A DNA stretch of 64,000 nucleotides, taken from NCBI GenBank assembly GCA_963643465.1, contig CAVIJT010000006.1, forward strand, positions 116,675 to 180,674. The letters are read 5' to 3'. The notes beneath the pieces were generated by a model that saw only the letters and a list, made by a program, of their open reading frames with translations, did no database searches and was not told the DNA's origin. Positions 42,694 to 51,928 of the stretch are shown piece after piece. Each line of letters opens with the position of its first letter. The stretch's first letter is position 1. Source of the DNA: CAG-411 sp963643465 (lineage in GTDB: Bacteria > Bacillota > Clostridia > Lachnospirales > Lachnospiraceae). The position numbers were made by a program, and so were the translations under genes.

Positions 42694-45657
42694 ATGGTAA
42701 GAAATAAAATCATAAGCATCACATTGGCGACATTATTATCAGTGAATTCTTTCTGGGATTCATCTCCAATATTTTATGAAAGTATTGCAACCAATGCAAA
42801 AACAGAATCGCAGGCAAAGGAAAACGAAGTTGTTTTCGATACAAGTCAAGTATATTCCAATGATTATGGTCTGGCTGACAACACGAAAGACGGAGCGATT
42901 CTTCATGCTTGGTGTTGGTCCTTTAATTCAATTAAAGAAAATTTGAAAGATATTGCCGAAGCTGGATTTACTACCGTACAGACTTCACCTGCAAACACCT
43001 GTCTTGTAGGTGACGGTGGCGGAATGGAATTGATGGGAAACGGAAAATGGTATTATCATTACCAACCCATTGACTGGCAAATTGGAAATTACCAATTAGG
43101 GACCCGAGACGATTTTAAAGCCATGTGTGATGAAGCAGATAAATATGGTGTAAAAATTATTGTAGACGTAAATCCCAATCATACATCCGGTGACATAGGT
43201 GCTGTTTCCCAAAATTTAATCAATGCTGCCGGAGGAATGGATAAACTCTATCACAAAAACTGGGACGTTGGATGTACCGACTGGACCAATCGTGACATGA
43301 TTACTAATTATAAATATTCCTCCGATGGATGTCCGGATGTATGTACAGAAAATCCAGGATTTCAGGCATATTATGTAACCTACCTAAATGATTTAATTGC
43401 CTGTGGTGTAGACGGTTTCCGTTATGATACAGCAAAGCATATCGGACTCCCCGATGATCCAGTAGATGAAGTTACACGAAATAATGGATGGAGTAATAAC
43501 TTCTGGCCTGTAGCACTAGGAGAACAAGAAGCAAATGGCGTCAAATTAAATGGAAATATCAGCACACTATTTGTATATGGTGAAGTTCTTCAGGATGCAG
43601 GCTCCAGAGATGCAGATTACGGAAAGTTATTTAACCTAACTGCAAGTAACTATGGTGGAAAACTAAGAGAAGCTGTGAAAAATAAAAATTTTAACGTAAA
43701 TACATTAAGTGGATGGGAAAATGCAGCAGGTGGTGACCGTCTGGTAACATGGGTAGAATCTCACGATACTTATTGTAATGAACATGTATCTGGTTGGATG
43801 AGCGACTGGGATATCAAAATGGCCTGGGCAGTAGTAGCCGCAAGAGGCTCCGGAACACCATTATTTTTCAGCAGACCAGATGGCTCCAATGCTTCTCAGG
43901 GAAATTACTGGGGAAATAATAAAATTGGTGCAAAAGGAAACGACCATTTTAAGGACCCTGCAGTAGCAGCATGTAATCATTTCCGCAATGCTATGGTAGG
44001 AGAAAGTGAATATTTGAGTAACTTTGGTGGAGATGACTGCTTAGTAATCGAAAGAGGAACCAAAGGTGCTGTTATTATCAACTTAGGCTCACAAAAATCA
44101 AACATTAAGTTATATAAAGTTGCAGATGGTACCTACACAGAACAAATTAGTGGTAAAGAAGTACAAGTGTCCGGTGGTGTATTAAATTATGAAGTAGCAG
44201 GCGGAAGCATTGCAGTTGTATACAATGCCGTTCCAGTGAAAAAGACGCCAAAAATTACTGCTTCCAAAACAAGCGGTACATTTCAGGAGGCATTTACCTT
44301 AACATTAACAGCCAGTAATGCAACAAAAGCAACCTATTCAGTAGATGGTGGCAAGGAAGTAGCATTTACCGATAAAGCAACTGTAAAAATCGGTGAAGGT
44401 GCAAGCATTGGCGACAAGGTTACTGTAAAAGTCACCGCAGAAGGGGAAGGAGAAACCTTTTCTGAGACCTTCACTTATACCATGTCAGAAGCACCGGAAT
44501 ATAAGATGATGCTTCGGGTAAAGAAATCTGATTTTGCCAGCGCTCCAACTTTGTATTTGTATAGTGGAGAAGGAACAAGTGCCAAAGAATACAATGGAAA
44601 GTGGCCGGGAACTGCCATGACAACAGATGGCGAGTATTATGTATATAACAATGACAGTGTGGAAAGTGCAACCGCTATTCTTGTGTCCGGAACTTGGCGA
44701 AGTACAGACGATCTGGAACCGGGACTTACTGTAACCGGATGTATGGAATATGATAAGAGTTCGAATAAATTTACTACTTTTACACCGTCTTCCATCAAAA
44801 ATTCAGACACTACGAAAACTACAACGGAAACTCCTAAAGTAACGGAAACTCCTAAGGTGACAGTAACTCCTACTCCTAAAGAAACACAAAACGTAACTCC
44901 TACTCCTAAGTTAACGGAAACTCCGAAAGCTACTGCAACCCCAAAGGCAACGGAAACTCCAATACCGAAAGAAACACACACAGTAACTCCTACTCCTAAA
45001 GTAACTGCATCGCCTAAAGTAACAAAGGATCCAACCACAGCACCTACTGTTACTCCTAATGCGACACAAACACCAATTATTACAAATCCCCCAGAAGCAA
45101 TCGATGAAAATTTACAAGTGAGAATATCTTCGAGTAAACAGTCACCTACAAAAGCTGGCACTACAGTGAAACTGACCCTGAATGCTACGGGTGGAAAAGC
45201 ACCTTATACTTATACAATGATCGCAAAGAATGGTCAAAAACTGGTTCCTTTATTATCCGGTCTATCGGAAAATAGCGTAAACTGGAAACCAACAAAAGCT
45301 GGAACCTATACCATTTATGGAACGGTATTAGATGCAAATGGTGATATGATTTCCTCCGCCGAAACCCATATAGTTTCTTCTCCAATTTCCGTAAAATCCT
45401 TTAAAATAAATAAAACAACTATGAAACGTGGAAAAACAGTTAAAGTATCTGCAAACGCAACTTCAATTAGTAAAGTGAAGTACCAGTTTAAGGTTATGAA
45501 TACTAACTCAAAGAAAGTTGTAGCATCTAAGAAATACTCAACAAAGACAACCTATAGCTGGAAAGCAAATAAGAAAGGGAAATATTATATTTATCTACAG
45601 ATAAAAGATACCTACGGCAATACAAAAACTGTCAAAAAGACAGTTAAAGTAAAATAA
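42694..45657 (+). CDS. Secreted modular alpha-amylase (GH13)
   Basis: 987 residues. Signal peptide (~1-32), GH13 catalytic barrel (~50-510) with nucleophile Asp in DGFRYDTAKHI, acid/base Glu in FVYGEVLQ and third Asp in WVESHDTYCNE. Then an Fn3-like module (~525-605), a CBM26-like starch-binding module (~608-705: LYLYSGEG, NGKWPGTAM), a Thr/Pro/Lys linker (~710-800, repeats of TPKVTETP) and two C-terminal Ig-like modules ending TVKKTVKVK. Cuts alpha-1,4 links in starch outside the cell. No LPXTG sorting signal; the basic C-terminal modules may hold it on the wall. Confidence 0.95.
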   Translation: MVRNKIISITLATLLSVNSFWDSSPIFYESIATNAKTESQAKENEVVFDTSQVYSNDYGLADNTKDGAILHAWCWSFNSIKENLKDIAEAGFTTVQTSPANTCLVGDGGGMELMGNGKWYYHYQPIDWQIGNYQLGTRDDFKAMCDEADKYGVKIIVDVNPNHTSGDIGAVSQNLINAAGGMDKLYHKNWDVGCTDWTNRDMITNYKYSSDGCPDVCTENPGFQAYYVTYLNDLIACGVDGFRYDTAKHIGLPDDPVDEVTRNNGWSNNFWPVALGEQEANGVKLNGNISTLFVYGEVLQDAGSRDADYGKLFNLTASNYGGKLREAVKNKNFNVNTLSGWENAAGGDRLVTWVESHDTYCNEHVSGWMSDWDIKMAWAVVAARGSGTPLFFSRPDGSNASQGNYWGNNKIGAKGNDHFKDPAVAACNHFRNAMVGESEYLSNFGGDDCLVIERGTKGAVIINLGSQKSNIKLYKVADGTYTEQISGKEVQVSGGVLNYEVAGGSIAVVYNAVPVKKTPKITASKTSGTFQEAFTLTLTASNATKATYSVDGGKEVAFTDKATVKIGEGASIGDKVTVKVTAEGEGETFSETFTYTMSEAPEYKMMLRVKKSDFASAPTLYLYSGEGTSAKEYNGKWPGTAMTTDGEYYVYNNDSVESATAILVSGTWRSTDDLEPGLTVTGCMEYDKSSNKFTTFTPSSIKNSDTTKTTTETPKVTETPKVTVTPTPKETQNVTPTPKLTETPKATATPKATETPIPKETHTVTPTPKVTASPKVTKDPTTAPTVTPNATQTPIITNPPEAIDENLQVRISSSKQSPTKAGTTVKLTLNATGGKAPYTYTMIAKNGQKLVPLLSGLSENSVNWKPTKAGTYTIYGTVLDANGDMISSAETHIVSSPISVKSFKINKTTMKRGKTVKVSANATSISKVKYQFKVMNTNSKKVVASKKYSTKTTYSWKANKKGKYYIYLQIKDTYGNTKTVKKTVKVK

Positions 45658-45661
45658 ACAA

Positions 45662-45700
45662 TCAGGTAGAAACATGCAATATATGCTTGTTTCTACCTGA
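45662..45700. terminator. Hairpin after alpha-amylase
   Basis: TCAGGTAGAAACA / TGTTTCTACCTGA stem with inner GCA/TGC pairing. The T-run comes only ~15 bases later, so efficiency is uncertain. Confidence 0.6.
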
Positions 45701-45734
45701 AGTATTATATGGAATTTTTTATTTCTAGGCTTCT

Positions 45735-46466
45735 TTAGTGATTGCCACGCCCCTTTTGTAACTTTTTCACTCTATCAGGAAAATTGGTAATCACACCATG
45801 CACTTTCAATGCCTGCATTTTCTTCATTAACCCAATGTCATTTACCGTCCATGTATTAATCTCTACACCTTTCTCCCTTGCCTGCCTGCAATACTCTTTC
45901 GTTACCAATTGCCAAGATGGATGCAAATAGTCAATTCCATATCGCTTTGCATACTCTGCTCCATCCAAAACAATACTTTCCTCCAAAAATCCATACTTCA
46001 TATCCGGTGCCATTTTTTTCATTTTCACTACAGAAAGATGATTGAAAGAAGAAATCACAATACGCGCCCTCAAATCATATTCATCAATCAAATCCAGTAC
46101 CTTCTCTTCCAAATTTTTATATAGAATTACAGAATTTTTTAATTCCACATTTGTGATAATATCTTCATCCTTTACCAATTCAAAATATTCTCTCAGACTT
46201 GGAACTCCACAAAAAATACCAAACCGCTCATAACGATACTTGGCGTTCAATTTTTGAATTTCTGCAAATGTATAATTTTTTAAATATCCGGTGCCGTCCG
46301 TAGTTCGATTTACTTTTTCATCGTGCATAATCACTGGTATTCCATCTTTTGTCAGTTGAACATCAAGTTCTATACCATCACATCCTGCTTCAATGGCTTT
46401 TTCAAATGCAAGCATTGTATTTTCTGGATATATTCCAGAAAATCCCCTATGTGCAATATTTAACAT
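45735..46466 (-). CDS. Glycerophosphodiester phosphodiesterase
   Basis: 243 residues from the ATG at 46466, 8 bases after GGAG. Active-site set: NIAHRGFSGIYPENT, GIELDVQLTKD, VIMHDEKVNRTT. TIM-barrel enzyme that releases glycerol 3-phosphate from deacylated phospholipids or from teichoic-acid-type polymers. No signal peptide, so cytosolic. Single gene, divergent from the metal transporter. Confidence 0.93.
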   Translation of the reverse strand: MLNIAHRGFSGIYPENTMLAFEKAIEAGCDGIELDVQLTKDGIPVIMHDEKVNRTTDGTGYLKNYTFAEIQKLNAKYRYERFGIFCGVPSLREYFELVKDEDIITNVELKNSVILYKNLEEKVLDLIDEYDLRARIVISSFNHLSVVKMKKMAPDMKYGFLEESIVLDGAEYAKRYGIDYLHPSWQLVTKEYCRQAREKGVEINTWTVNDIGLMKKMQALKVHGVITNFPDRVKKLQKGRGNH

Positions 46467-46522
46467 CCCATACACTCCTCGTTTTTTTATCTATCTATTC
46501 AGAACTCTATTTTATTATACTA

Positions 46523-46550
46523 TTGACAATCCGAAAAAAAAGCCTATAAT
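46523..46550 (+). promoter_or_regulatory. Strong promoter of the metal transporter gene
   Basis: TTGACA, 16-bp spacer, TATAAT: near-perfect sigma-A promoter; start site near 46557. Confidence 0.8.
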
Positions 46551-46563
46551 AAAAATGCAACTC

Positions 46564-46579
46564 ATTTGCAAATGCAAAT
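46564..46579. promoter_or_regulatory. Fur-family-type operator
   Basis: ATTTGCA-AA-TGCAAAT, a perfect 7-bp inverted repeat, flanked on both sides by further AATGCAA half-sites (from 46554 and 46582). It lies just after the start site of a consensus promoter, where repression is expected. A Fur-family regulator is encoded two genes on. Confidence 0.6.
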
Positions 46580-46618
46580 AAAATGCAATTTACTACATAT
46601 CCTATGGAGGTACTTTCA

Positions 46619-47473
46619 ATGCTTGACATTATTTTAGACACATTACTTGATAGTGTAAAACTATTACCATTTTTATTTGTTACTTATTTGTGTATGGAAT
46701 TGTTGGAACATCACACCAATGATAAGACAAGCCGAATCATTGAAAAAGCAGGAAAAAGCGGTCCTATCTGGGGCGGACTTCTTGGTATCATGCCACAGTG
46801 CGGATTTTCTACGGCTGCAGCCAGTTTATACTCTGGTGGTGTCATTACAGTTGGAACATTGCTTGCAATTTTCTTATCTACGTCCGATGAAATGTTACCA
46901 ATCCTGATTTCCGAAGCGGTTCCTGTTGCTACAATTGGAAAAATATTGGCAACCAAAGTAGCCATTGCCATTGTTTCCGGACTTTTGGTGGAACTTGTAT
47001 TTCTCCGCGTCTTAAAGCAAAAAGAGAAACATATGGATATTCATGTTGTTTGTGAAGAGGAACATTGCCACTGTGAAGACGGTGTCTTTTTATCTGCACT
47101 CAAACATACAATCCGCATTTTTGTTTATATTATTTTAATTTCTTTTGTGTTAAATGTAGTGATCGGAGTAATTGGAGAAGATACGATTGCAAGTGTGCTT
47201 TCATCTATTCCAGTAGTTGGTGAACTTCTTGCAGCTCTTATTGGACTAATTCCAAACTGTGCATCCTCTGTAGTGATTACCGAATTATATCTTGACGGAA
47301 TCATTGGTGTAGGTCCTATGATGGCTGGTTTATTAGTAAATGCCGGTGTAGGTTTATTGGTACTCTTCCGTCTTAACCGCCATGCAAAGCAAAATCTGGC
47401 TATTGTAGCTTCCCTATATGGCATTGGCGTTTTTTGGGGAATTGTATTAGAATTAGCTGGTGTTGTGTTTTAA
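46619..47473 (+). CDS. Putative manganese/arsenic-type transporter (ArsP_2 family)
   Basis: 284 residues from the ATG at 46619, 8 bases after GGAGG. About eight membrane segments in two related halves, each with a Pro/Asn-Cys motif (IMPQCGFSTAAASLYSGG; IPNCASSVVITELY). A central Cys/His cluster (HVVCEEEHCHCEDG) could bind metal. This is the layout of the family annotated as arsenic efflux or putative manganese transporter. The operator and neighbouring Fur-family gene favour a metal cation; the ion and direction of transport are not shown. Confidence 0.8.
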   Translation: MLDIILDTLLDSVKLLPFLFVTYLCMELLEHHTNDKTSRIIEKAGKSGPIWGGLLGIMPQCGFSTAAASLYSGGVITVGTLLAIFLSTSDEMLPILISEAVPVATIGKILATKVAIAIVSGLLVELVFLRVLKQKEKHMDIHVVCEEEHCHCEDGVFLSALKHTIRIFVYIILISFVLNVVIGVIGEDTIASVLSSIPVVGELLAALIGLIPNCASSVVITELYLDGIIGVGPMMAGLLVNAGVGLLVLFRLNRHAKQNLAIVASLYGIGVFWGIVLELAGVVF

Positions 47474-47552
47474 GACGACGAGTGCGAATATATGGGAATG
47501 GTTCTGAATAGTATCGGTGTAATACATTTTATACGAAGAAAAGGAGAATACC

Positions 47553-47960
47553 ATGGCTGGAAGTTATACTACCACAAGCAGAAAACATATTTTAGAATAT
47601 TTGAAAAACAATAGTGAGAAAACGGTAACGGTAACGGATATTAGCAACCACTTAAAGGACAATAACTGTGAAGTAAATATTACTACCATTTATCGCTATT
47701 TAGATAAGCTAATAAAAGAAAAACAAGTAATGAAATATGTGACAGAAAAGGGAACCCATGCCACTTTTCAATATGTAGAGCATAACCGTCACTGTGAAGA
47801 ACATCTACATTTACAATGTATGCAATGTGGAGGTATTTTCCATCTGGAATGCGCTTTTATGAAAGAAATCGCAGAACATATTAAGGAAGATCATGGCTTT
47901 GTAATCCAATGTAAAAATTCTATTATTTATGGACTATGTGAAAAATGCAATGTTTCCTAA
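47553..47960 (+). CDS. Fur-family metal-responsive repressor
   Basis: 135 residues. Winged helix (DISNHLKDNNCEVNITTIYRYLDKL), His/Cys-rich sensing segment (EHNRHCEEHLHLQCMQCGG) and structural zinc cysteines CMQC and CEKC. Fur, Zur, PerR or a manganese Mur-like type cannot be told apart by eye. Lies 79 bp after the transporter, in the same direction, and probably represses it through the TTTGCA palindrome. Confidence 0.9.
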   Translation: MAGSYTTTSRKHILEYLKNNSEKTVTVTDISNHLKDNNCEVNITTIYRYLDKLIKEKQVMKYVTEKGTHATFQYVEHNRHCEEHLHLQCMQCGGIFHLECAFMKEIAEHIKEDHGFVIQCKNSIIYGLCEKCNVS

Positions 47961-48008
47961 AAAAGGAACAAAATCACCAAAAAAGTGTGATTTTGTTCCT
48001 TTTTTTTT
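47959..48008. terminator. Terminator after the Fur-family gene
   Basis: AAGGAACAAAATCAC / GTGATTTTGTTCCTT with an 8-base loop and a run of nine T on the plus strand. Confidence 0.9.
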
Positions 48009-48111
48009 CGCATAATTTTTTTGAAAATACACAGACTACTTTTATGTGTTTACTATATTGCAACTATTCACAATGATTAAATGAAATCATTTGAAGAGAG
48101 GAGAATGTCCT

Positions 48112-48624
48112 ATGAATTTACAAACGAACGCTTGTGGTTGTACGGATGAATACCTTGCTATGGCTTCTGTACCTATGCAAAAATCAGAAAAAGTATATGC
48201 CCCAGCCAAAGCATTACAAGAAGGTACTATTTTTCCAGAACTAAATCTTCCTTTCTTTGCTACAGAACCCTTGTCTGCCACAGCAAGCACCTGTGACTGT
48301 AACAGCAAAGACTGTAAGGAATATCAGGAAAAATACGCCCCTTTATTTACGGACCAGCACTTTGACCGTGAAACAGTTATGAAAGCATTATATGAAATCA
48401 GTTTCTTTTTAAATGACATGACCTTATACTTGGACACTCACCCCGATGACAAGGAAGCCATTGGACTGTATAACCAGTTCAATGCAGACAGAAAGAAACT
48501 ACTACAGCGTATGGAAGTGGAATTTTATCCATTAACAGCCAACTGTATTGTAGATGCCAAAGGAAACGAGGACCATTTTTCATGGACCGATGGTGCTATG
48601 CCTTGGGAAGGAGCGTGTATCTAA
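48112..48624 (+). CDS. Fused spore coat protein CotJA-CotJB
   Basis: 170 residues from the ATG at 48112 behind GAGAGGAGA. The N-terminal part (~12-65: LAMASVPMQ, EKVYAPAKALQEGTIFPELN) matches CotJA. After a Cys-rich joint (STCDCNSKDCKEY) the second part (~85-165: LYEISFFLNDMTLYLDTHPD, YNQFNADRKKLL) matches CotJB. These are separate small proteins in Bacillus; here they are one chain. Made in the mother cell for the inner spore coat. Immediately followed by cotJC. Confidence 0.9.
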   Translation: MNLQTNACGCTDEYLAMASVPMQKSEKVYAPAKALQEGTIFPELNLPFFATEPLSATASTCDCNSKDCKEYQEKYAPLFTDQHFDRETVMKALYEISFFLNDMTLYLDTHPDDKEAIGLYNQFNADRKKLLQRMEVEFYPLTANCIVDAKGNEDHFSWTDGAMPWEGACI

Positions 48625-49242
48625 ATGTGGATTTATGAGAAAAGATTACAATACCCTGTAAAAATCACAAAAACTTGTCCTAAAACTGCGCAATTGATTA
48701 TTAGCCAATACGGTGGACCTGATGGGGAATTAAGTGCTTCTATGCGCTATCTTTCCCAGCGTTTTACCATGCCTTGCAAAAAAGTAGGAGGACTTTTGAC
48801 CGATATTGGTACGGAAGAACTGGCTCATTTGGAAATTATCTGTTCCATGGTCTATCAACTTACCAAAAACTTAACTTTGGAAGAAGCAAAAACTGCCGGT
48901 TTTGATGCCTACTATATTGACCATACAAAAGGTGTCTGGCCGCAAGCTGCAAGTAGCGTGCCTTTTACTTCTCTGGAGTTTCAGTCAAAAGGAGATGTAT
49001 TTGCTGATTTGTACGAGGACCTTGCTGCCGAACAAAAAGCCCGTACCACCTACGATAACCTTTTACGCATGATTAAAGATCCAGAAGTGCGGGAACCTTT
49101 AAAATTTTTAAGAGCCAGAGAAATCGTGCATTTCCAGCGTTTTGGGGAAGCTCTGGAAATGACAAAACAGGAACTGGATTCAAAGAATTTTTATTATTTT
49201 AATCCTGCCTTTGATAAGGAATTTGTGACTAAAAAGGAATAA
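48625..49242 (+). CDS. cotJC: Spore coat protein CotJC (manganese catalase fold)
   Basis: 205 residues, starting on the base after the stop of the CotJA-CotJB fusion. Ferritin-like four-helix protein with metal-ligand motifs ELSASMRYLSQRF, GTEELAHLEII, AEQKARTTYDNL and AREIVHFQRFGEAL. Such proteins are related to dimanganese catalases and reside in the spore coat. Neighbouring metal transporter and Fur-type genes suit a manganese theme, though they are separate transcripts. Confidence 0.95.
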   Translation: MWIYEKRLQYPVKITKTCPKTAQLIISQYGGPDGELSASMRYLSQRFTMPCKKVGGLLTDIGTEELAHLEIICSMVYQLTKNLTLEEAKTAGFDAYYIDHTKGVWPQAASSVPFTSLEFQSKGDVFADLYEDLAAEQKARTTYDNLLRMIKDPEVREPLKFLRAREIVHFQRFGEALEMTKQELDSKNFYYFNPAFDKEFVTKKE

Positions 49243-49305
49243 CTCTTTAAACTGACCTTATCATTTTTTAATATTTTGGCAATTTTATAATGGTCACTCT
49301 AGTCC

Positions 49306-49376
49306 TATAATCAGAATATCTGATCAGAAGAAACACAGCTTCTTCAAAAATCAAAAATATCTTTTGAAGAAGCTGT
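49306..49376 (+). promoter_or_regulatory. pdxS promoter region with palindrome and leader hairpin
   Basis: A TATAAT box (49306-49311; another at 49286), then TCTGATCAGA, a perfect palindrome (49319-49328), then a perfect 15-bp hairpin ACAGCTTCTTCAAAA / TTTTGAAGAAGCTGT (49335-49376). No T-run on the plus strand, so this is more likely a 5' mRNA stem or regulator site than a terminator. Confidence 0.45.
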
Positions 49377-49418
49377 AAAAAAAATAGATATTCGTATTAC
49401 ACAGATGGAGGTACTATT

Positions 49419-50297
49419 ATGGAAACAAACAATCGTTATCAATTAAATAAAGAACTGGCTCAAATGTTAAAAGGCGGCGTTATTATGGACGTTACTACAC
49501 CAGAACAAGCGCACATTGCAGAAGAAGCAGGTGCTTGTGCAGTTATGGCTTTAGAAAGAATTCCTGCAGATATTCGTGCAGCAGGCGGCGTATCCCGTAT
49601 GAGTGATCCTAGCATGATTAAAGGAATTCAAGAAGCTGTGTCCATTCCTGTTATGGCAAAATGCCGTATCGGACATTTTGCAGAGGCACAAGTGCTCCAA
49701 GCTATTGAGATTGATTACATAGATGAAAGTGAAGTATTATCTCCTGCCGATGATGTTTACCATATTAACAAAAGAGACTTTCATGTTCCTTTTGTATGCG
49801 GAGCAAAAGACTTAGGAGAAGCACTTAGACGTATTAACGAAGGCGCATCCATGATTCGTACCAAGGGAGAACCTGGTACTGGAGATATTGTACAGGCAGT
49901 AAGACATATGCGCAAAATGAACAGCGAAATTGCAAAATTGGTAAGTATGCGTGAAGATGAATTGTTTGAAGCAGCAAAACAATTACAGGTTCCTTATGAA
50001 TTGGTATATCAGGTACACACCACTGGGAAATTACCTGTAGTAAACTTTGCCGCTGGTGGTGTTGCAACTCCTGCTGATGCAGCTCTTATGATGCAGTTAG
50101 GTGCAGAAGGTGTATTTGTAGGTTCTGGTATTTTCAAATCTGGTAATCCAAAGAAACGTGCTGCTGCCATTGTACAGGCAGTTACCAACTTTACCGATGC
50201 CAAATTAATTGCTGACCTTTCCTCCGATTTAGGAGAAGCAATGGTAGGAATCAATGAACAGGAAATTGCCTTGTTAATGGCAGAAAGAGGTCAATAA
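49419..50297 (+). CDS. pdxS: Pyridoxal 5'-phosphate synthase, lyase subunit
   Basis: 292 residues. Makes vitamin B6 coenzyme from ribose 5-phosphate, glyceraldehyde 3-phosphate and ammonia delivered by PdxT. Family marks GGVIMDVTTPEQAHIAEEAG, catalytic lysines in VMAKCRIGHFAEA and MIRTKGEPGTG, and NFAAGGVATPADAA. GGAGG ribosome site; stop overlaps the pdxT start by one base. Confidence 0.98.
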   Translation: METNNRYQLNKELAQMLKGGVIMDVTTPEQAHIAEEAGACAVMALERIPADIRAAGGVSRMSDPSMIKGIQEAVSIPVMAKCRIGHFAEAQVLQAIEIDYIDESEVLSPADDVYHINKRDFHVPFVCGAKDLGEALRRINEGASMIRTKGEPGTGDIVQAVRHMRKMNSEIAKLVSMREDELFEAAKQLQVPYELVYQVHTTGKLPVVNFAAGGVATPADAALMMQLGAEGVFVGSGIFKSGNPKKRAAAIVQAVTNFTDAKLIADLSSDLGEAMVGINEQEIALLMAERGQ

Positions 50298-50857
50298 TGA
50301 CAGTAGGTGTATTAGCACTCCAAGGTGCATTTATTGAACATGAAAGGGTTCTAAATGACCTTGGCGTATCCTGCATAGAATTGCGCCAGGCATCCGACTT
50401 AAAAAAATCTTACGATGGAATTGTCCTTCCCGGCGGAGAAAGCACCGTTCAGGGAAAACTGTTGCAGGATCTTGGAATGTTTGAAACTTTAAAAGAACAG
50501 ATTACCGATGGCATCCCAGTTCTTGCAACTTGTGCTGGTCTAATTCTCCTTGCCTCTGAAATTGAGCAGGAAACCTACTCTTACTTTGGCACAATTCCTA
50601 TGTGTGTAAGACGAAACGCATATGGTCGTCAATTAGGTAGTTTTCATACAACTGCTCCAGTAGCAAATATCGGCACTGTTCCTATGACGTTTATTCGTGC
50701 CCCTTATGTTACACGGGTAGGTAAGGATGTGGAAGTATTGGCTGCTTTGGATGACCAGATTGTGGGCGTTCGTTATAAAAATCAGTTGGCATTTGCCTTT
50801 CATCCAGAACTAGATGAAGATACCAGTATTCATCAGGCATTTGTGCAACTTCTGTAA
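50297..50857 (+). CDS. pdxT: Pyridoxal 5'-phosphate synthase, glutaminase subunit
   Basis: 186 residues. Class I glutamine amidotransferase: VLPGGESTVQGKLL, nucleophile Cys in LATCAGLILLA, His and Glu in FAFHPELDED. It feeds ammonia to PdxS. Translationally coupled (TAATGA-type overlap). Confidence 0.97.
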   Translation: MTVGVLALQGAFIEHERVLNDLGVSCIELRQASDLKKSYDGIVLPGGESTVQGKLLQDLGMFETLKEQITDGIPVLATCAGLILLASEIEQETYSYFGTIPMCVRRNAYGRQLGSFHTTAPVANIGTVPMTFIRAPYVTRVGKDVEVLAALDDQIVGVRYKNQLAFAFHPELDEDTSIHQAFVQLL

Positions 50858-50896
50858 CCCTTCGCACATAAGTAAGTATTTTATACACCGCATCAA

Positions 50897-51159
50897 GTCC
50901 TTGTCAAATTGCACACTTGGAGCTTTCGATTTGCTGATGGTATACGTGCCAGACAACCATCTCAGACACGTCGATTTCGCCCATTTTGCTCCGTTGCCTA
51001 TTAGCAGAAGCCTCCGATAACTCACTTCATTCAAACAAATCTTCGGCTTCTGCGCTTACTCACAAAATCGGGCGAAATTCTCCTATTGTCTGCTTATGTT
51101 TGTCTGGCACGTACACCGTCAGCAAACTGTAGTGCATTATTGTGCAATTTGACAAGGAC
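50897..51159. repeat. Large palindromic structured repeat, copy B
   Basis: Bounded by perfect 19-bp inverted repeats GTCCTTGTCAAATTGCACA (50897-50915) and its complement (51141-51159). In reverse orientation it aligns end to end with copy A at 34948. Inner stems match, with paired changes: GCAGAAGCC/GGCTTCTGC (51004, 51045) where A has GCAGATGCC/GGCATCTGC, and CGCCC/GGGCG (50978, 51070) where A has CGCCT/AGGCG. The surrounding 50858-51359 holds no gene; a 74-codon frame over the element is rejected. Confidence 0.85.
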
Positions 51160-51359
51160 CTTTTAGTTAATAACCTTTTACCACCCCAACTAATAATTAA
51201 GTGCTTTGCAACCATCTACTTGTTTTTTTCTCTTGGTTATGCTAAAAAATAAAATAGATAATTTTGTTTGTGCAAACGTGCCTGCAATGATGAGGTAACC
51301 TGCGCAAATATTCATAGTGTAAATGCCTAATAATTTAAGCCGAAGAAGGAGAGAAAAAC

Positions 51360-51890
51360 ATGACTTCCCATACTTATTTAATTTCCCTTTATTTTGATGA
51401 ACAAACCAATCAATGGCTATCTCACTTGATGAAACGCATTTCCAAAAAAACTGGAAATGACTATATGCTTGCTCATCAAATTCCACCTCATTTAACAGTA
51501 GCTATGCTAAAAAGCAATGATTCTACTGCTCTAAGTGAAAAGTTACGGGATTTTGCAACCTCTCTTTCTTCAGAAAATTTAACCATAGCCTCTGTAGGAA
51601 TCTTTCGAACAAGTGTAGTTTTTTTACAACCCGTTCTGAATACCTATTTGAGTCAATTGTCTCTTTCTATCCATCATACTTTTTCCAAAGAGCAGGCAGA
51701 TAATAGTCGCTGTGTACCATACCAGTGGATTCCTCATATCAGCCTTGCCAAACATTTATCTCCACAACAACAGCTTGACGCTATCTCTATCCTGCAATCC
51801 GAGCATTTTCCTAAACAACTAAAGGTTTGCAACATCGGTTTATCAAAGACAAATCCTTATGAGGATATTATGGTAATATCCCTTTCATAA
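51360..51890 (+). CDS. 2H phosphoesterase / 2'-5' RNA ligase-like protein
   Basis: 176 residues. Two His-x-Thr/Ser-x motifs: HLTVAM (about 42) and HISLAK (about 125), the paired catalytic motifs of the 2H superfamily that acts on cyclic phosphates or 2'-5' bonds in RNA and nucleotides. Actual substrate unknown. AAGGAGAG upstream of the ATG. The ~200 bp before it, after the repeat element, hold nothing recognised. Confidence 0.85.
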   Translation: MTSHTYLISLYFDEQTNQWLSHLMKRISKKTGNDYMLAHQIPPHLTVAMLKSNDSTALSEKLRDFATSLSSENLTIASVGIFRTSVVFLQPVLNTYLSQLSLSIHHTFSKEQADNSRCVPYQWIPHISLAKHLSPQQQLDAISILQSEHFPKQLKVCNIGLSKTNPYEDIMVISLS

Positions 51891-51928
51891 AAATGCCTTT
51901 GGCTATTCTATAAACTGAAACGATTCCC

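Noticed and set aside
50810..51034. 74-codon minus-strand frame in repeat copy B
   Set aside because: Starts inside the structured element and ends inside pdxT; no ribosome site.
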